64,000 nucleotides of DNA from Helicobacter sp. MIT 11-5569. Its GTDB lineage: Bacteria; Campylobacterota; Campylobacteria; Campylobacterales; Helicobacteraceae. The notes under the pieces are model-generated. The model was not told where the DNA came from, searched no databases, and worked only from the letters and a program-made list of their open reading frames with translations. The stretch is from NCBI RefSeq assembly GCF_000765695.2, contig NZ_JRPB02000001.1, positions 310,001 through 374,000 of the forward strand. Reading direction: 5' to 3'. Shown in pieces: positions 55,402 to 63,332 of this stretch. The translations under genes were made by a program, and so were the position numbers. Positions within the stretch are counted from its first letter, which is position 1. Each line of letters opens with the position of its first letter.

Positions 55402-56727
55402 ATGCGCATTTGGCTAATGATTTTTATAGTTGCTAGCATACTTTTAGGAGCAGACCAAAAAGATATTAATAAAGAAATTAGCCAAAATAAAACAAAACTT
55501 GAGAACAAAAAGAAAAGAACAGAACAAATTAATGCTAAACTCCAAGAACTAGGAGATGCTATTAATAAACAAGAAAAAGAAAGCAAAGATTTAGAACAAA
55601 TTATTATTTTAAGCGAACAAAATATAGCCAAAAACCAAAAAGAATATAAAGATAAACAAGCTATGATAAAGAATCTAACAAATAATCAAGATTCTTTATT
55701 CCAAATACGCAAAAAAATTGAACTTGAAATGATTGATTTAATCTTAAAAGATATTTCTTTTGTTATTTTACTCAATGACTTTCAACCAGAATCTATTCAA
55801 GATTTAATCACAGAAGAAAGCTTTAAAACACTAAGCGAGACTACAAAAACACATCTTAAAGAATTAAGCACAAAACAAAGTGAAGCAATCGCAACTCTAC
55901 ATAGTCTCCAAACTCAAATTGCACAGCTAAAAAGCTTTATTGATGCAGAAAATAAAAAACGCAAACAACTCAAAGAATTACAAAACAAACAAAATACTCT
56001 TATTGCAAACTATCAAAAAGAAATCACAAAATACAATAATGAACTTCAAAAAATCGCTAAAGAGCGCGATACTGTGCAAGATATTTTAGTCAATCTCAAT
56101 ATCCTAAAAAGCCAAGAAGAAGAAAAACGCAAAAAACGTGAAGCATTAGCCAAAGAAGAAGCTAAACGTAAAGAAGAAGAAAAACTTGCAGCAAAAAATA
56201 ATACACAAAACACTGCCCCAAAAAGCGAAGTAAAATCCGCCACAAAACCTTCTACTAAAGAGCCAATCAAAGCTTCTGATGGATTTGATGTCCGCCAAAT
56301 TGCAAGTTCTTATCACGATATTAGCACCACAAAATACAAAGGCTCAAAAACAATTGCTCCGCTTGATAATTTCTCGATTGAAAAACGTTTTGGACCTTAT
56401 TTTGACCCTGTCTATAAAATAAAAGTTTTTAACGAATCCGTAACACTAGCCCCAAAAGGTGATGACAAAGTCAAAAGTGTGCTTGATGGCAAAGTTGTTT
56501 TTGCTAAAGATACACCGATTTTAAAACGTGTTGTGATTATTGAACATAAAGATAATATGCACACAATTTATGCGCAACTTGACAAAATCGCCCCAACGAT
56601 AAAACCCGGACGCGCAGTAAAAAAGGGCTATACAATAGGACGTGTAGATAATGCGCTAAAATTTGAAGTAACGCTAAAAGATAAACATATTGACCCTCTT
56701 GAATTAATTAGCGCAAAAAATATTTAA
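55402..56727 (+). CDS. EnvC/NlpD-like activator with degenerate LytM (M23) domain
   Basis: The product is 441 residues: signal peptide (1-17), long coiled coil (about 20-255), Lys/Glu-rich linker, and a LytM fold (about 310-438). The zinc ligands are missing: HxxxD is replaced in the FDPVYKIKVFNESVTL region, YAHL is YAQL, and HLHFE is ALKFE. As with E. coli EnvC it is therefore likely a non-enzymatic activator of an AmiC-type amidase recruited by FtsEX. It follows ftsX by 9 bases and precedes the flaG regulatory region. Confidence 0.88.
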   Translation: MRIWLMIFIVASILLGADQKDINKEISQNKTKLENKKKRTEQINAKLQELGDAINKQEKESKDLEQIIILSEQNIAKNQKEYKDKQAMIKNLTNNQDSLFQIRKKIELEMIDLILKDISFVILLNDFQPESIQDLITEESFKTLSETTKTHLKELSTKQSEAIATLHSLQTQIAQLKSFIDAENKKRKQLKELQNKQNTLIANYQKEITKYNNELQKIAKERDTVQDILVNLNILKSQEEEKRKKREALAKEEAKRKEEEKLAAKNNTQNTAPKSEVKSATKPSTKEPIKASDGFDVRQIASSYHDISTTKYKGSKTIAPLDNFSIEKRFGPYFDPVYKIKVFNESVTLAPKGDDKVKSVLDGKVVFAKDTPILKRVVIIEHKDNMHTIYAQLDKIAPTIKPGRAVKKGYTIGRVDNALKFEVTLKDKHIDPLELISAKNI

Positions 56728-56753
56728 TTTTTTTACAAAAATTCTATTTTAGC

Positions 56754-56782
56754 TATTAGTTTTTAAATAAAATATCCGATAT
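56754..56782 (+). promoter_or_regulatory. Sigma-28 (FliA) promoter of the flaG-fliD operon
   Basis: TATTAGT (56754-56760), a 16-base spacer and CGATAT (56777-56782) match the Campylobacterota FliA consensus TTTAAGT-N16-CGATAT. The implied start is near 56789, directly before the tandem repeat at 56792. Confidence 0.7.
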
Positions 56783-56791
56783 ACTATGTAA

Positions 56792-56890
56792 TTATTGCAT
56801 TTATTGCATTTATTGCATTTATTGCATTTATTGCATTTATTGCATTTATTGCATTTATTGCATTTATTGCATTTATTGCATTTATTGCAT
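56792..56890 (+). repeat. Eleven perfect tandem copies of a 9-bp unit in the flaG leader
   Basis: The unit TTATTGCAT is repeated 11 times without a mismatch (99 bp). It lies after the sigma-28 promoter and 47 bases before the flaG ATG, so it should be in the 5' untranslated RNA. Adjacent units can pair weakly through the self-complementary TGCA. Every frame of the minus strand contains TAA in one phase, and no ORF spans it. Copy number is expected to change by replication slippage. Confidence 0.95.
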
Positions 56891-56937
56891 TAATGTAATA
56901 ATTTTGTAATCATATCCATTCACAAGGAGGGTAAAAA

Positions 56938-57336
56938 ATGAATATTGATGGAATTGGAATGAATATTGCTAGCACACAAAATAGCGTTTCTTACTCGCAA
57001 CAGCAACAAGCAAGTAGTGGAAACGGGGCACAGGTGGCACAAGCACCTACAACAACACAAGAGATCCAAAATGAAATAGATCAATTAAGTGAAGGGCAAA
57101 AAATTCAAGAGCAAAAGGAAAAGCTAAATGAGTTAGCACAACAATTAAATAGAGAGTTGAATCCTCTAAATACAAATGTTACATTTAGCTTCAACGAAGA
57201 TATTGAAGGATTATATATAACAGTGAGTGAGCGTGATACTAATCGCGTTATCCGCAAGATTCCAAGCGATGAAGCAATGGAATTGATGAAGAAAATGAAA
57301 GAAGTCGTTGGAACTATTTTCAACGAGCAAGCATAA
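56938..57336 (+). CDS. flaG: Flagellar protein FlaG
   Basis: The product is 132 residues: a Gln/Ser-rich N-terminus (about 10-45), a helix (IQNEIDQLSEGQKIQEQKEKLNELAQQLNRELNP) and the FlaG core (TFSFNEDIEGLYITVSERDTNRVIRKIPSDEAMELMKKMKEV). FlaG influences filament length in related bacteria. The ATG follows a strong AAGGAGGGT site. It is the first gene of flaG-fliD-fliS-fliT under the sigma-28 promoter, downstream of the repeat tract. Confidence 0.94.
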   Translation: MNIDGIGMNIASTQNSVSYSQQQQASSGNGAQVAQAPTTTQEIQNEIDQLSEGQKIQEQKEKLNELAQQLNRELNPLNTNVTFSFNEDIEGLYITVSERDTNRVIRKIPSDEAMELMKKMKEVVGTIFNEQA

Positions 57337-57355
57337 ATTTTATAAGGAGATTATC

Positions 57356-59455
57356 ATGGCTTTAGGATCTATGGCTGTTTTAGGAATCGGAAGTAACTTA
57401 AGTTGGGATTATATTAACCAAATGAAAGACCAAGAAGTTAAATGGAGAGTTGATCCTATTACTAAGAAGATAGAGCAAAATTTAGAAAAACAAAAAGAGC
57501 TTACTTCTCTAACAACAATGATGACTACTCTTAATAGCAGCTTTAAGAAACTTTCTGACTTTAGCACTTATCAACAACGTAAAACCACTGTAGAAGGAAG
57601 TGGAGTTAAAGCAACTGCAGGAGAAGGATTAGCAATCCAAGATATTAAAATTAATGTTAATCAACTTGCCCAAAATGATGTGAATCAAGTAGGAATGCAA
57701 TTTGCATCAAGAGATAGTATTTTTACAAACAAAAACACAACTATCGACTTCTACCATAATGGCACAAGTTATAGCATTGATGTTAAAGCTGGTTCTACGC
57801 TTGCAGAAGTTTCTCAAAGTATTACCGATGCAACAGACGGTGCTGTTATGGGGATTATAATGAAAACAGGTGGTGATAATCCTTATCGCCTTATGATTCA
57901 AAGTAAAGAATCCGGAAAAGATAATAAAATCTATTTTGGAACAACCCTACAAAGTGCTGCAATGCCCGGTGGTCATATTAAAAGCGGAACACTTGATATT
58001 GAAATTGGTGGTAAAAAAATTACTTTGGATATGGCTACAGATGTCCAAAGCAAGCTTGGAAATACCGCAGAAGATAATGCAAAAGCTGTCTTAGAAGCAA
58101 TTAATAAAAAAATAGAAAATGATTCTAGTCTAAAAGACTTAAAGGATAAAATAGATAGTGGCGAAATTACTATTGGCTTAAACAGCACAGGAAAAGGGCT
58201 TATCTTTAATGACTCCAAAGGTGGCGCGATTAATATCACAACAACTGATATTAAAATGCAAGGTGCAGCAGGAACAAGTGAAATAGATACAGATTTAGGC
58301 TTTGTCAATAAAAGTGCTGGAAAAAAAGATTTAATCACAGGCAACAAAAGCATTGCTGGTGGTCAGCTAAATGGGACAATTTCAATTAATGGAGAAAAAA
58401 TTGATTTAAGCACTTTTAGTGAAACCTTAGGTAAAGACAATGCAGAAAAAATTGCAGAAGCTATCAATCAAAATGCCAACTTAAGCGGAAAAGTTACAGC
58501 TAGCGTAAAAGATGGTAAGCTAGTTTTAAATAGCAATGATGGCAACAATATTATAATCAGTGCAGAAGGTAACAATGATGCAGAAAAAGCAAAAGTTTTG
58601 GAAGCCATAGGATTACAGGCTGGAACTTTTGCCTCTTCTCAAAGCTTTATGCAAGAGATGGATATCACAAATATCCAAAAAGCACAAAATGCAGAATTTA
58701 CCTATAATGGGATTAAAGTTGAGCGCAGTAAAAATGAGATTAATGATGTTGTCTCTGGTCTATCTTTGGAACTCACAGCAATCACTGAAGCAAACAAAGA
58801 AGTTACCGTGCGCGTTTCGCGTAATGATGAAGGAATCTCTGAAGCATTAGAAGACTTCGTTAAAAATTATAATGAAGTCTATAACAAAATTCAAGAACTT
58901 GTGAAATATGATGAAACAACAAAAGTTGCAGGGGTGTTTAATGGAAACAGCGAAATGCGCAGTATTATACGCCAACTCAATTCTATCATCAACTCCAATG
59001 ATGTCAATGGTAACAACTTGTTAAAATTCGGAATCAGTATAAGTATGAGCACAGATGAAAATGGCAAAATTACTAGCAATGGAACACTTAAATTTGATAA
59101 AGAAAAATTTGAGAAAGTCTATAAAGAAGACCCAGAAGCTGCAATTTCTTTCTTTAGGAGCACAACTAGCACAGTAAATGGAAACACCAAAGAAGTCGAT
59201 GGAGTCTTTACAAGATTGCGCAACACAATGGATGGTTTAATCACAGGAGACAAAGCAACGCTTAACGCGCTAGAACAAAGCCTAAAAAATGAACATAACA
59301 CGTTAAGCAAAGATAAAACTTCTACACAAGAAAGCATTGATACGCGTTATGAAACTTTGGCTTCTAAATGGTCAGCATACGACCAATTAATTGCCAAATC
59401 ACAACAACAAGCTAATGTTGTTCAGCAAATGATTCAACAATCTATGAACTCATAA
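57356..59455 (+). CDS. fliD: Flagellar filament cap protein FliD
   Basis: The product is 699 residues from the ATG at 57356, which has AAGGAG eight bases upstream; an in-frame TTG at 57308 lies inside flaG. The N-terminus MALGSMAVLGIGSNLSWDYINQMK resembles Helicobacter FliD. D0/D1 coiled coils are at both ends and variable beta domains (about 90-450) between them. The C-terminal helix ends QQANVVQQMIQQSMNS. It caps the filament and catalyses flagellin assembly. fliS follows after 9 bases. Confidence 0.95.
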   Translation: MALGSMAVLGIGSNLSWDYINQMKDQEVKWRVDPITKKIEQNLEKQKELTSLTTMMTTLNSSFKKLSDFSTYQQRKTTVEGSGVKATAGEGLAIQDIKINVNQLAQNDVNQVGMQFASRDSIFTNKNTTIDFYHNGTSYSIDVKAGSTLAEVSQSITDATDGAVMGIIMKTGGDNPYRLMIQSKESGKDNKIYFGTTLQSAAMPGGHIKSGTLDIEIGGKKITLDMATDVQSKLGNTAEDNAKAVLEAINKKIENDSSLKDLKDKIDSGEITIGLNSTGKGLIFNDSKGGAINITTTDIKMQGAAGTSEIDTDLGFVNKSAGKKDLITGNKSIAGGQLNGTISINGEKIDLSTFSETLGKDNAEKIAEAINQNANLSGKVTASVKDGKLVLNSNDGNNIIISAEGNNDAEKAKVLEAIGLQAGTFASSQSFMQEMDITNIQKAQNAEFTYNGIKVERSKNEINDVVSGLSLELTAITEANKEVTVRVSRNDEGISEALEDFVKNYNEVYNKIQELVKYDETTKVAGVFNGNSEMRSIIRQLNSIINSNDVNGNNLLKFGISISMSTDENGKITSNGTLKFDKEKFEKVYKEDPEAAISFFRSTTSTVNGNTKEVDGVFTRLRNTMDGLITGDKATLNALEQSLKNEHNTLSKDKTSTQESIDTRYETLASKWSAYDQLIAKSQQQANVVQQMIQQSMNS

Positions 59456-59464
59456 AGGTTTAAA

Positions 59465-59842
59465 ATGAAAGGAAATTTAGCTTATAACTCATATCAACAA
59501 AATTCTGTAGCTGTGGAGTCTTCTGCAAGACTAGTAGAAATGCTTTATGAAGGGATTTTACGTTTTGCTTCAATGGCAAAACGCAGTATTGACTCACAAG
59601 ATATTGAGAAAAAAATTTACTACATTAATCGCACTACAGATATTTTTGTAGAGCTTTTAAGCTCATTAGATTATGAGAAAGGTGGGCAAGTAGCACATTA
59701 TCTAACTGGGCTTTACACACACCAAATAAAGCTTTTAACACAGGCAAATATGGAAAACAACAAAGAAAAAATTGATATTGTTATCAAAGTAACAAAAGGC
59801 TTATTAGAAGCTTGGAAAGAGGTAAATCATGAATTGGCTTAA
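59465..59842 (+). CDS. fliS: Flagellin export chaperone FliS
   Basis: The product is 125 residues, the compact four-helix FliS fold. It starts MKGNLAYNSYQQNSVAVES and contains LVEMLYEGILRFASMAKRSI, the conserved FliS segment. FliS binds the flagellin C-terminus and prevents early polymerisation. It overlaps the next gene by 14 bases, which is probably the FliT-type chaperone. Confidence 0.95.
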   Translation: MKGNLAYNSYQQNSVAVESSARLVEMLYEGILRFASMAKRSIDSQDIEKKIYYINRTTDIFVELLSSLDYEKGGQVAHYLTGLYTHQIKLLTQANMENNKEKIDIVIKVTKGLLEAWKEVNHELA

Positions 59843-60080
59843 TGAATTAAAAATAGCATATTTAAATAAAAACGATAACAAAATGGGTGAGTTGCTAGAT
59901 AATTTACCAACTCTCAAAACACGTGATGAAATGTTTGAAGCTTTAGCAATTATGGAGCAAATCACAGAATACGCTAAAGAACAAAAAGAAAAACTAGGTG
60001 TTGAAATGCGCAAACTCAAACAAACTAGAAATTTTCTTCCCAAAGAAGAAAAAGTTTCTCAACTTAATTTATCTTTTTAA
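59829..60080 (+). CDS. FliT-like small helical protein
   Basis: The product is 83 residues, all helical by composition (MNWLNELKIAYLNKNDNKMGELLDNLP, then two charged helices and a basic tail). Size, position right after fliS and helical character fit the FliT class of FliD export chaperones; sequence similarity to enteric FliT is not evident by eye. The start lies within fliS, so translation is coupled. The H. pylori counterpart is an unnamed small gene in the same place. Confidence 0.75.
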   Translation: MNWLNELKIAYLNKNDNKMGELLDNLPTLKTRDEMFEALAIMEQITEYAKEQKEKLGVEMRKLKQTRNFLPKEEKVSQLNLSF

Positions 60081-60121
60081 AGTTTTGAGCTAAAATTTCT
60101 CTTTTTTATGGAGAAATTTCT

Positions 60122-61027
60122 ATGCAATGGAAACCAATTGATATTGAAGATAAAGAGTTGCTAACTAGCTTCTTTGCTTCACACTCTATTTTAGTTTCAG
60201 ATTTAACTTTTACAAATCTCTACCTTTGGCACTATGCAAGACATATTAGTTATATAATTCTTAATGAATGCCTTGTGATTAAAACACAATATCCAGATGA
60301 AAATCCCTTTATTTTTTATCCTATTCACAAAAACAATGATTTAAATGCCAAAAAACAAACCATTTTGCAGATTATGGAATCTTGCAAAGGCAAAGGCTTA
60401 AGATTTTCAATCCACTCCTTAAGTGAAGTTGATAAAGAAGAGCTAGAAAAGCTTATGCCAGATACATTTGATTTTATTTATAGAGAAGATCGCAGTGATT
60501 ATATTTATTCTATCCCAGAACTTATCGAGCTAAAAGGAAAAAAATATCATAAGAAAAAAACACACCTCAATCGCTTTGTAGAACGCTATGCTTTTACTTA
60601 TGAGGCTCTTGATAGCCAAAATATCAATGAACTCATTAACACTTATCAAGCTTGGTTTGGAAAAATTAATGATGTTGCAAGTGATGGATTGCGCAATGAA
60701 TATGTAGGAATTATAGAATCCCTAAGAGCATTTAACAATCTTGATTTTCAAGGTGGAATCTTACGTGTAGATGGACAAATTATCGCCTTTAGTTTTGGAG
60801 AACCACTCAATAAAGACACAGTTGTTATTCATATAGAAAAAGCTGATATTGAATTTCAAGGGGCTTATCAAGCAATCAACAGAGAGTTTTTAGCAAATGC
60901 TTGGAGTGATTATAAGCTTGTTAATCGAGAAGAAGACTTAGGAATTGAAGGCTTAAGAAAAGCAAAACAATCCTATCAACCCCTTTATTTACAGCAAAAA
61001 TTTGACGCTGTTTTAAAAAATATTTAG
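60122..61027 (+). CDS. DUF2156 protein with GNAT-like fold
   Basis: The product is 301 residues. It belongs by appearance to the DUF2156/COG4866 family, related to the C-terminal aminoacyl-transferase domain of MprF: FTNLYLWHYAR near residue 36, KYHKKKTHLNRFV around 141-153, FQGGILRVDGQIIAFSFGEPLN and the final VNREEDLGIEGLRKAKQSYQP. Family members of this length lack membrane helices and have no agreed role; aminoacyl transfer is a guess. The ATG follows GGAGAAATTTCT. It is 41 bases after the fliT-like gene and may be read through from it. Confidence 0.75.
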   Translation: MQWKPIDIEDKELLTSFFASHSILVSDLTFTNLYLWHYARHISYIILNECLVIKTQYPDENPFIFYPIHKNNDLNAKKQTILQIMESCKGKGLRFSIHSLSEVDKEELEKLMPDTFDFIYREDRSDYIYSIPELIELKGKKYHKKKTHLNRFVERYAFTYEALDSQNINELINTYQAWFGKINDVASDGLRNEYVGIIESLRAFNNLDFQGGILRVDGQIIAFSFGEPLNKDTVVIHIEKADIEFQGAYQAINREFLANAWSDYKLVNREEDLGIEGLRKAKQSYQPLYLQQKFDAVLKNI

Positions 61028-61092
61028 AATCTGAAAAACTTTAACAACCACTAATGGAATCCAAAGAGTTAAACTCCTTAGCTTCCCAAAAC

Positions 61093-63126
61093 TTAATCGA
61101 CCTTATCCTCTTTAACTGCTACAAAAATCATAGCATGCAAAGACCTCCTTGTATATTCTGTATATACGCTTTGTTGTGGATTACAAATATCACTACAAAT
61201 AAGATAGTGTTTTTGTCCAATTTTCATAATTTGATTCATTTTTTTAAGATTTTTAAAATCAATAATTTCATTTTGTGAAAACTCTTCAAAATCAAAATCA
61301 GGTTTAGTTGTAGCCAAAACATTTTTATAATCGTTAAAAACAATACTAAAAATCTCACTATTTTCAGAAATAATTGTAGATTCGTTAGGTAATACTTGAT
61401 TTAAAAAATCTTGAATTTTTTCAAAATCAAGCACAAACACAAGCCCACCTAGCAAATGATGCGCAGAATCTTTAAGATACATATACATTAATATCGTTGG
61501 CTTGTCGCCGTATAAAAAAGTTGGCTCAAAATTAGAAACAATAACATCACTTCCAGCTACTCCAGAAAAATTAATTTTCTTTTTATTGAGTGTATTGTCA
61601 TCTAACCCATTTTGTAAAATTGTCCCATCTTTGTCAAAAAATGCTACATTATAAAAATACTCAAAATCTTGTTCTAAAGAAGCTAAATGTGCCTTAACTT
61701 CAGAATCTACAGCTGCTTCTTGCCCAATTTTGCCAAGGTATTCTATGAACTCTAAATTATTACAAACTTGATTGACATCTTCAATTGCCTTTGCAAATAA
61801 TTTATCAGTTGCTAAAACAAGATATTTAGAATAATATTCTACAATATTAAACAATGCGCCATAGATGCCCTTTTGTAGTTCTTCTGTTGATTGAATACAT
61901 AGCGTATTCATCTCTTCACTTAAAATTCTAATGTTATTAAGAATCGGATTTAACGCATAAGAGTGGCTTTTTGAAGCGATAATTTCTCCATTAATTACTA
62001 CATCACCAAGTTCTTCATTAATATTTTCACCTTCTGCAATTACACGCTCAAGATCTTCAGCAACAAGCAAAGAATTTTCCAAAAGTTCATCGCTAATCTC
62101 TCTATTAATTTGACGCTTCGCATCAAACGCAACATATAAAGGCACGATTCTACAAATACTACAATTCTTAATTACACTCTCTAAATGGTCTAGCCCACTC
62201 ACTCTTCCAAATGCTACCATACAAGTTTTTGCACGATTCTCCAAAAAAGTATATTCTTGATACTTATTAAATGCTAAAACCTGTCCAACAGGAAATGTTT
62301 TTGCATTATCAGAAAACGCAACACGTTCTTTGTCATCTGTTACAAGCAAATTCCCTTGAGGCAAGCGGTAAGGAAAATACCCTAAAATCTCTTTAACTTT
62401 TTCTTGAATATTAACAACAAACACTGCAATCACACTTGGAGCCATTTCCTTGTTTGTGCGTAATGGAATCGTAAAAAATAATTCCAACTTTTCATCTGCA
62501 ACATCTTCTCTAACATAATAAAAATCAACTTTTTGGCAATATTCCATATAAGATTTTTCTTTACCACCATCTAATACATTTTGGAGCTTTGTTTTTGTAT
62601 TGCTTTCTTGATCTCCTACAAATTTTATACGCCCTAATTGTGCTCCATCATTTGCAAAACAAAAAATATCTTTATAAGAATTTTGAGAGTTTTTGCCAAA
62701 ATTTTGTAAAATCTGAATCATCGCATCAAAGGATGCTTTTGACGCTTCTTTCTCTGTCGCACTTATATAATCAACCGCAAAACTATGTAACGCATTATTC
62801 CTAGAAAGCTCCAAGATACTTTCATGACACCCCCTAACAAACATTCCTAGCATATCACCAATTACTTTTGCTGAAGTTTGCGCCTCTTCATATGCGTTAT
62901 AAAAATTTTGCTCCATAATTGTTTGGATTAATTCGTCTTGAAGATTCTCAAATTTTTCTTGAGTTTTCTCCATATAATCAAACAAATTTTCAGCAATATC
63001 AAGAGAACTGATTTTTCCTGTTAAAGTTGTTTTGCTCAACAAAGTATTTAATGATGAGAATTGGGACTGATAGCGTTGCACCATCGGAACATAGTTGCTT
63101 AGGATATTGACGACTGATTGCTCCAT
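61093..63126 (-). CDS. Large soluble protein with two Cache-like sensor units and no output domain
   Basis: The product is 677 residues with no signal peptide or membrane segment. Helical stretches (1-110 and about 330-470) flank two alpha/beta units reminiscent of PDC/Cache sensors: about 150-280 (IFCFANDGAQLGRIKF, then LFFTIPLRTNKEMAPSVIAVFVVNI) and about 500-610 (NVAFFDKDGTILQNG, then LGGLVFVLDF). No methyl-accepting, kinase, cyclase or GGDEF domain is visible. It may sense an intracellular cue for a partner such as the chemotaxis machinery, by inference only. It is convergent with the DUF2156 gene. The 206-base spacer to ccp holds only a terminator. Confidence 0.55.
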   Translation of the reverse strand: MEQSVVNILSNYVPMVQRYQSQFSSLNTLLSKTTLTGKISSLDIAENLFDYMEKTQEKFENLQDELIQTIMEQNFYNAYEEAQTSAKVIGDMLGMFVRGCHESILELSRNNALHSFAVDYISATEKEASKASFDAMIQILQNFGKNSQNSYKDIFCFANDGAQLGRIKFVGDQESNTKTKLQNVLDGGKEKSYMEYCQKVDFYYVREDVADEKLELFFTIPLRTNKEMAPSVIAVFVVNIQEKVKEILGYFPYRLPQGNLLVTDDKERVAFSDNAKTFPVGQVLAFNKYQEYTFLENRAKTCMVAFGRVSGLDHLESVIKNCSICRIVPLYVAFDAKRQINREISDELLENSLLVAEDLERVIAEGENINEELGDVVINGEIIASKSHSYALNPILNNIRILSEEMNTLCIQSTEELQKGIYGALFNIVEYYSKYLVLATDKLFAKAIEDVNQVCNNLEFIEYLGKIGQEAAVDSEVKAHLASLEQDFEYFYNVAFFDKDGTILQNGLDDNTLNKKKINFSGVAGSDVIVSNFEPTFLYGDKPTILMYMYLKDSAHHLLGGLVFVLDFEKIQDFLNQVLPNESTIISENSEIFSIVFNDYKNVLATTKPDFDFEEFSQNEIIDFKNLKKMNQIMKIGQKHYLICSDICNPQQSVYTEYTRRSLHAMIFVAVKEDKVD

Positions 63127-63297
63127 TGAATTATCCTTGTTTGTTAATAAAATTTTACAATTATAGCAATATAATCTGAAATAATGCCAATTTTACCTAA
63201 TATCAAATCCTAGATTTGTAAAAAATTGATAAATAAAGCTAAAAATGATTCTTAAAAAAACAGAATCTTAAGGTAGAATTTTATACAAAAGCTGAAA

Positions 63298-63322
63298 AAC
63301 TTCGGGGAAAAAACCCGAAGTT
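63298..63322 (-). terminator. Rho-independent terminator of the cytochrome c peroxidase gene
   Basis: AACTTCGGG (63298-63306) and CCCGAAGTT (63314-63322) form a 9-bp perfect stem with a 7-base loop; on the minus strand it lies 10 bases after the stop codon and is followed by TTTTC. Confidence 0.8.
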
Positions 63323-63332
63323 ATACAGAATC

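Noticed and set aside
56792-56890. Regular repeats as a CRISPR array
   Set aside because: Units are 9 bp, contiguous and identical, with no spacers and no cas genes anywhere in the window.
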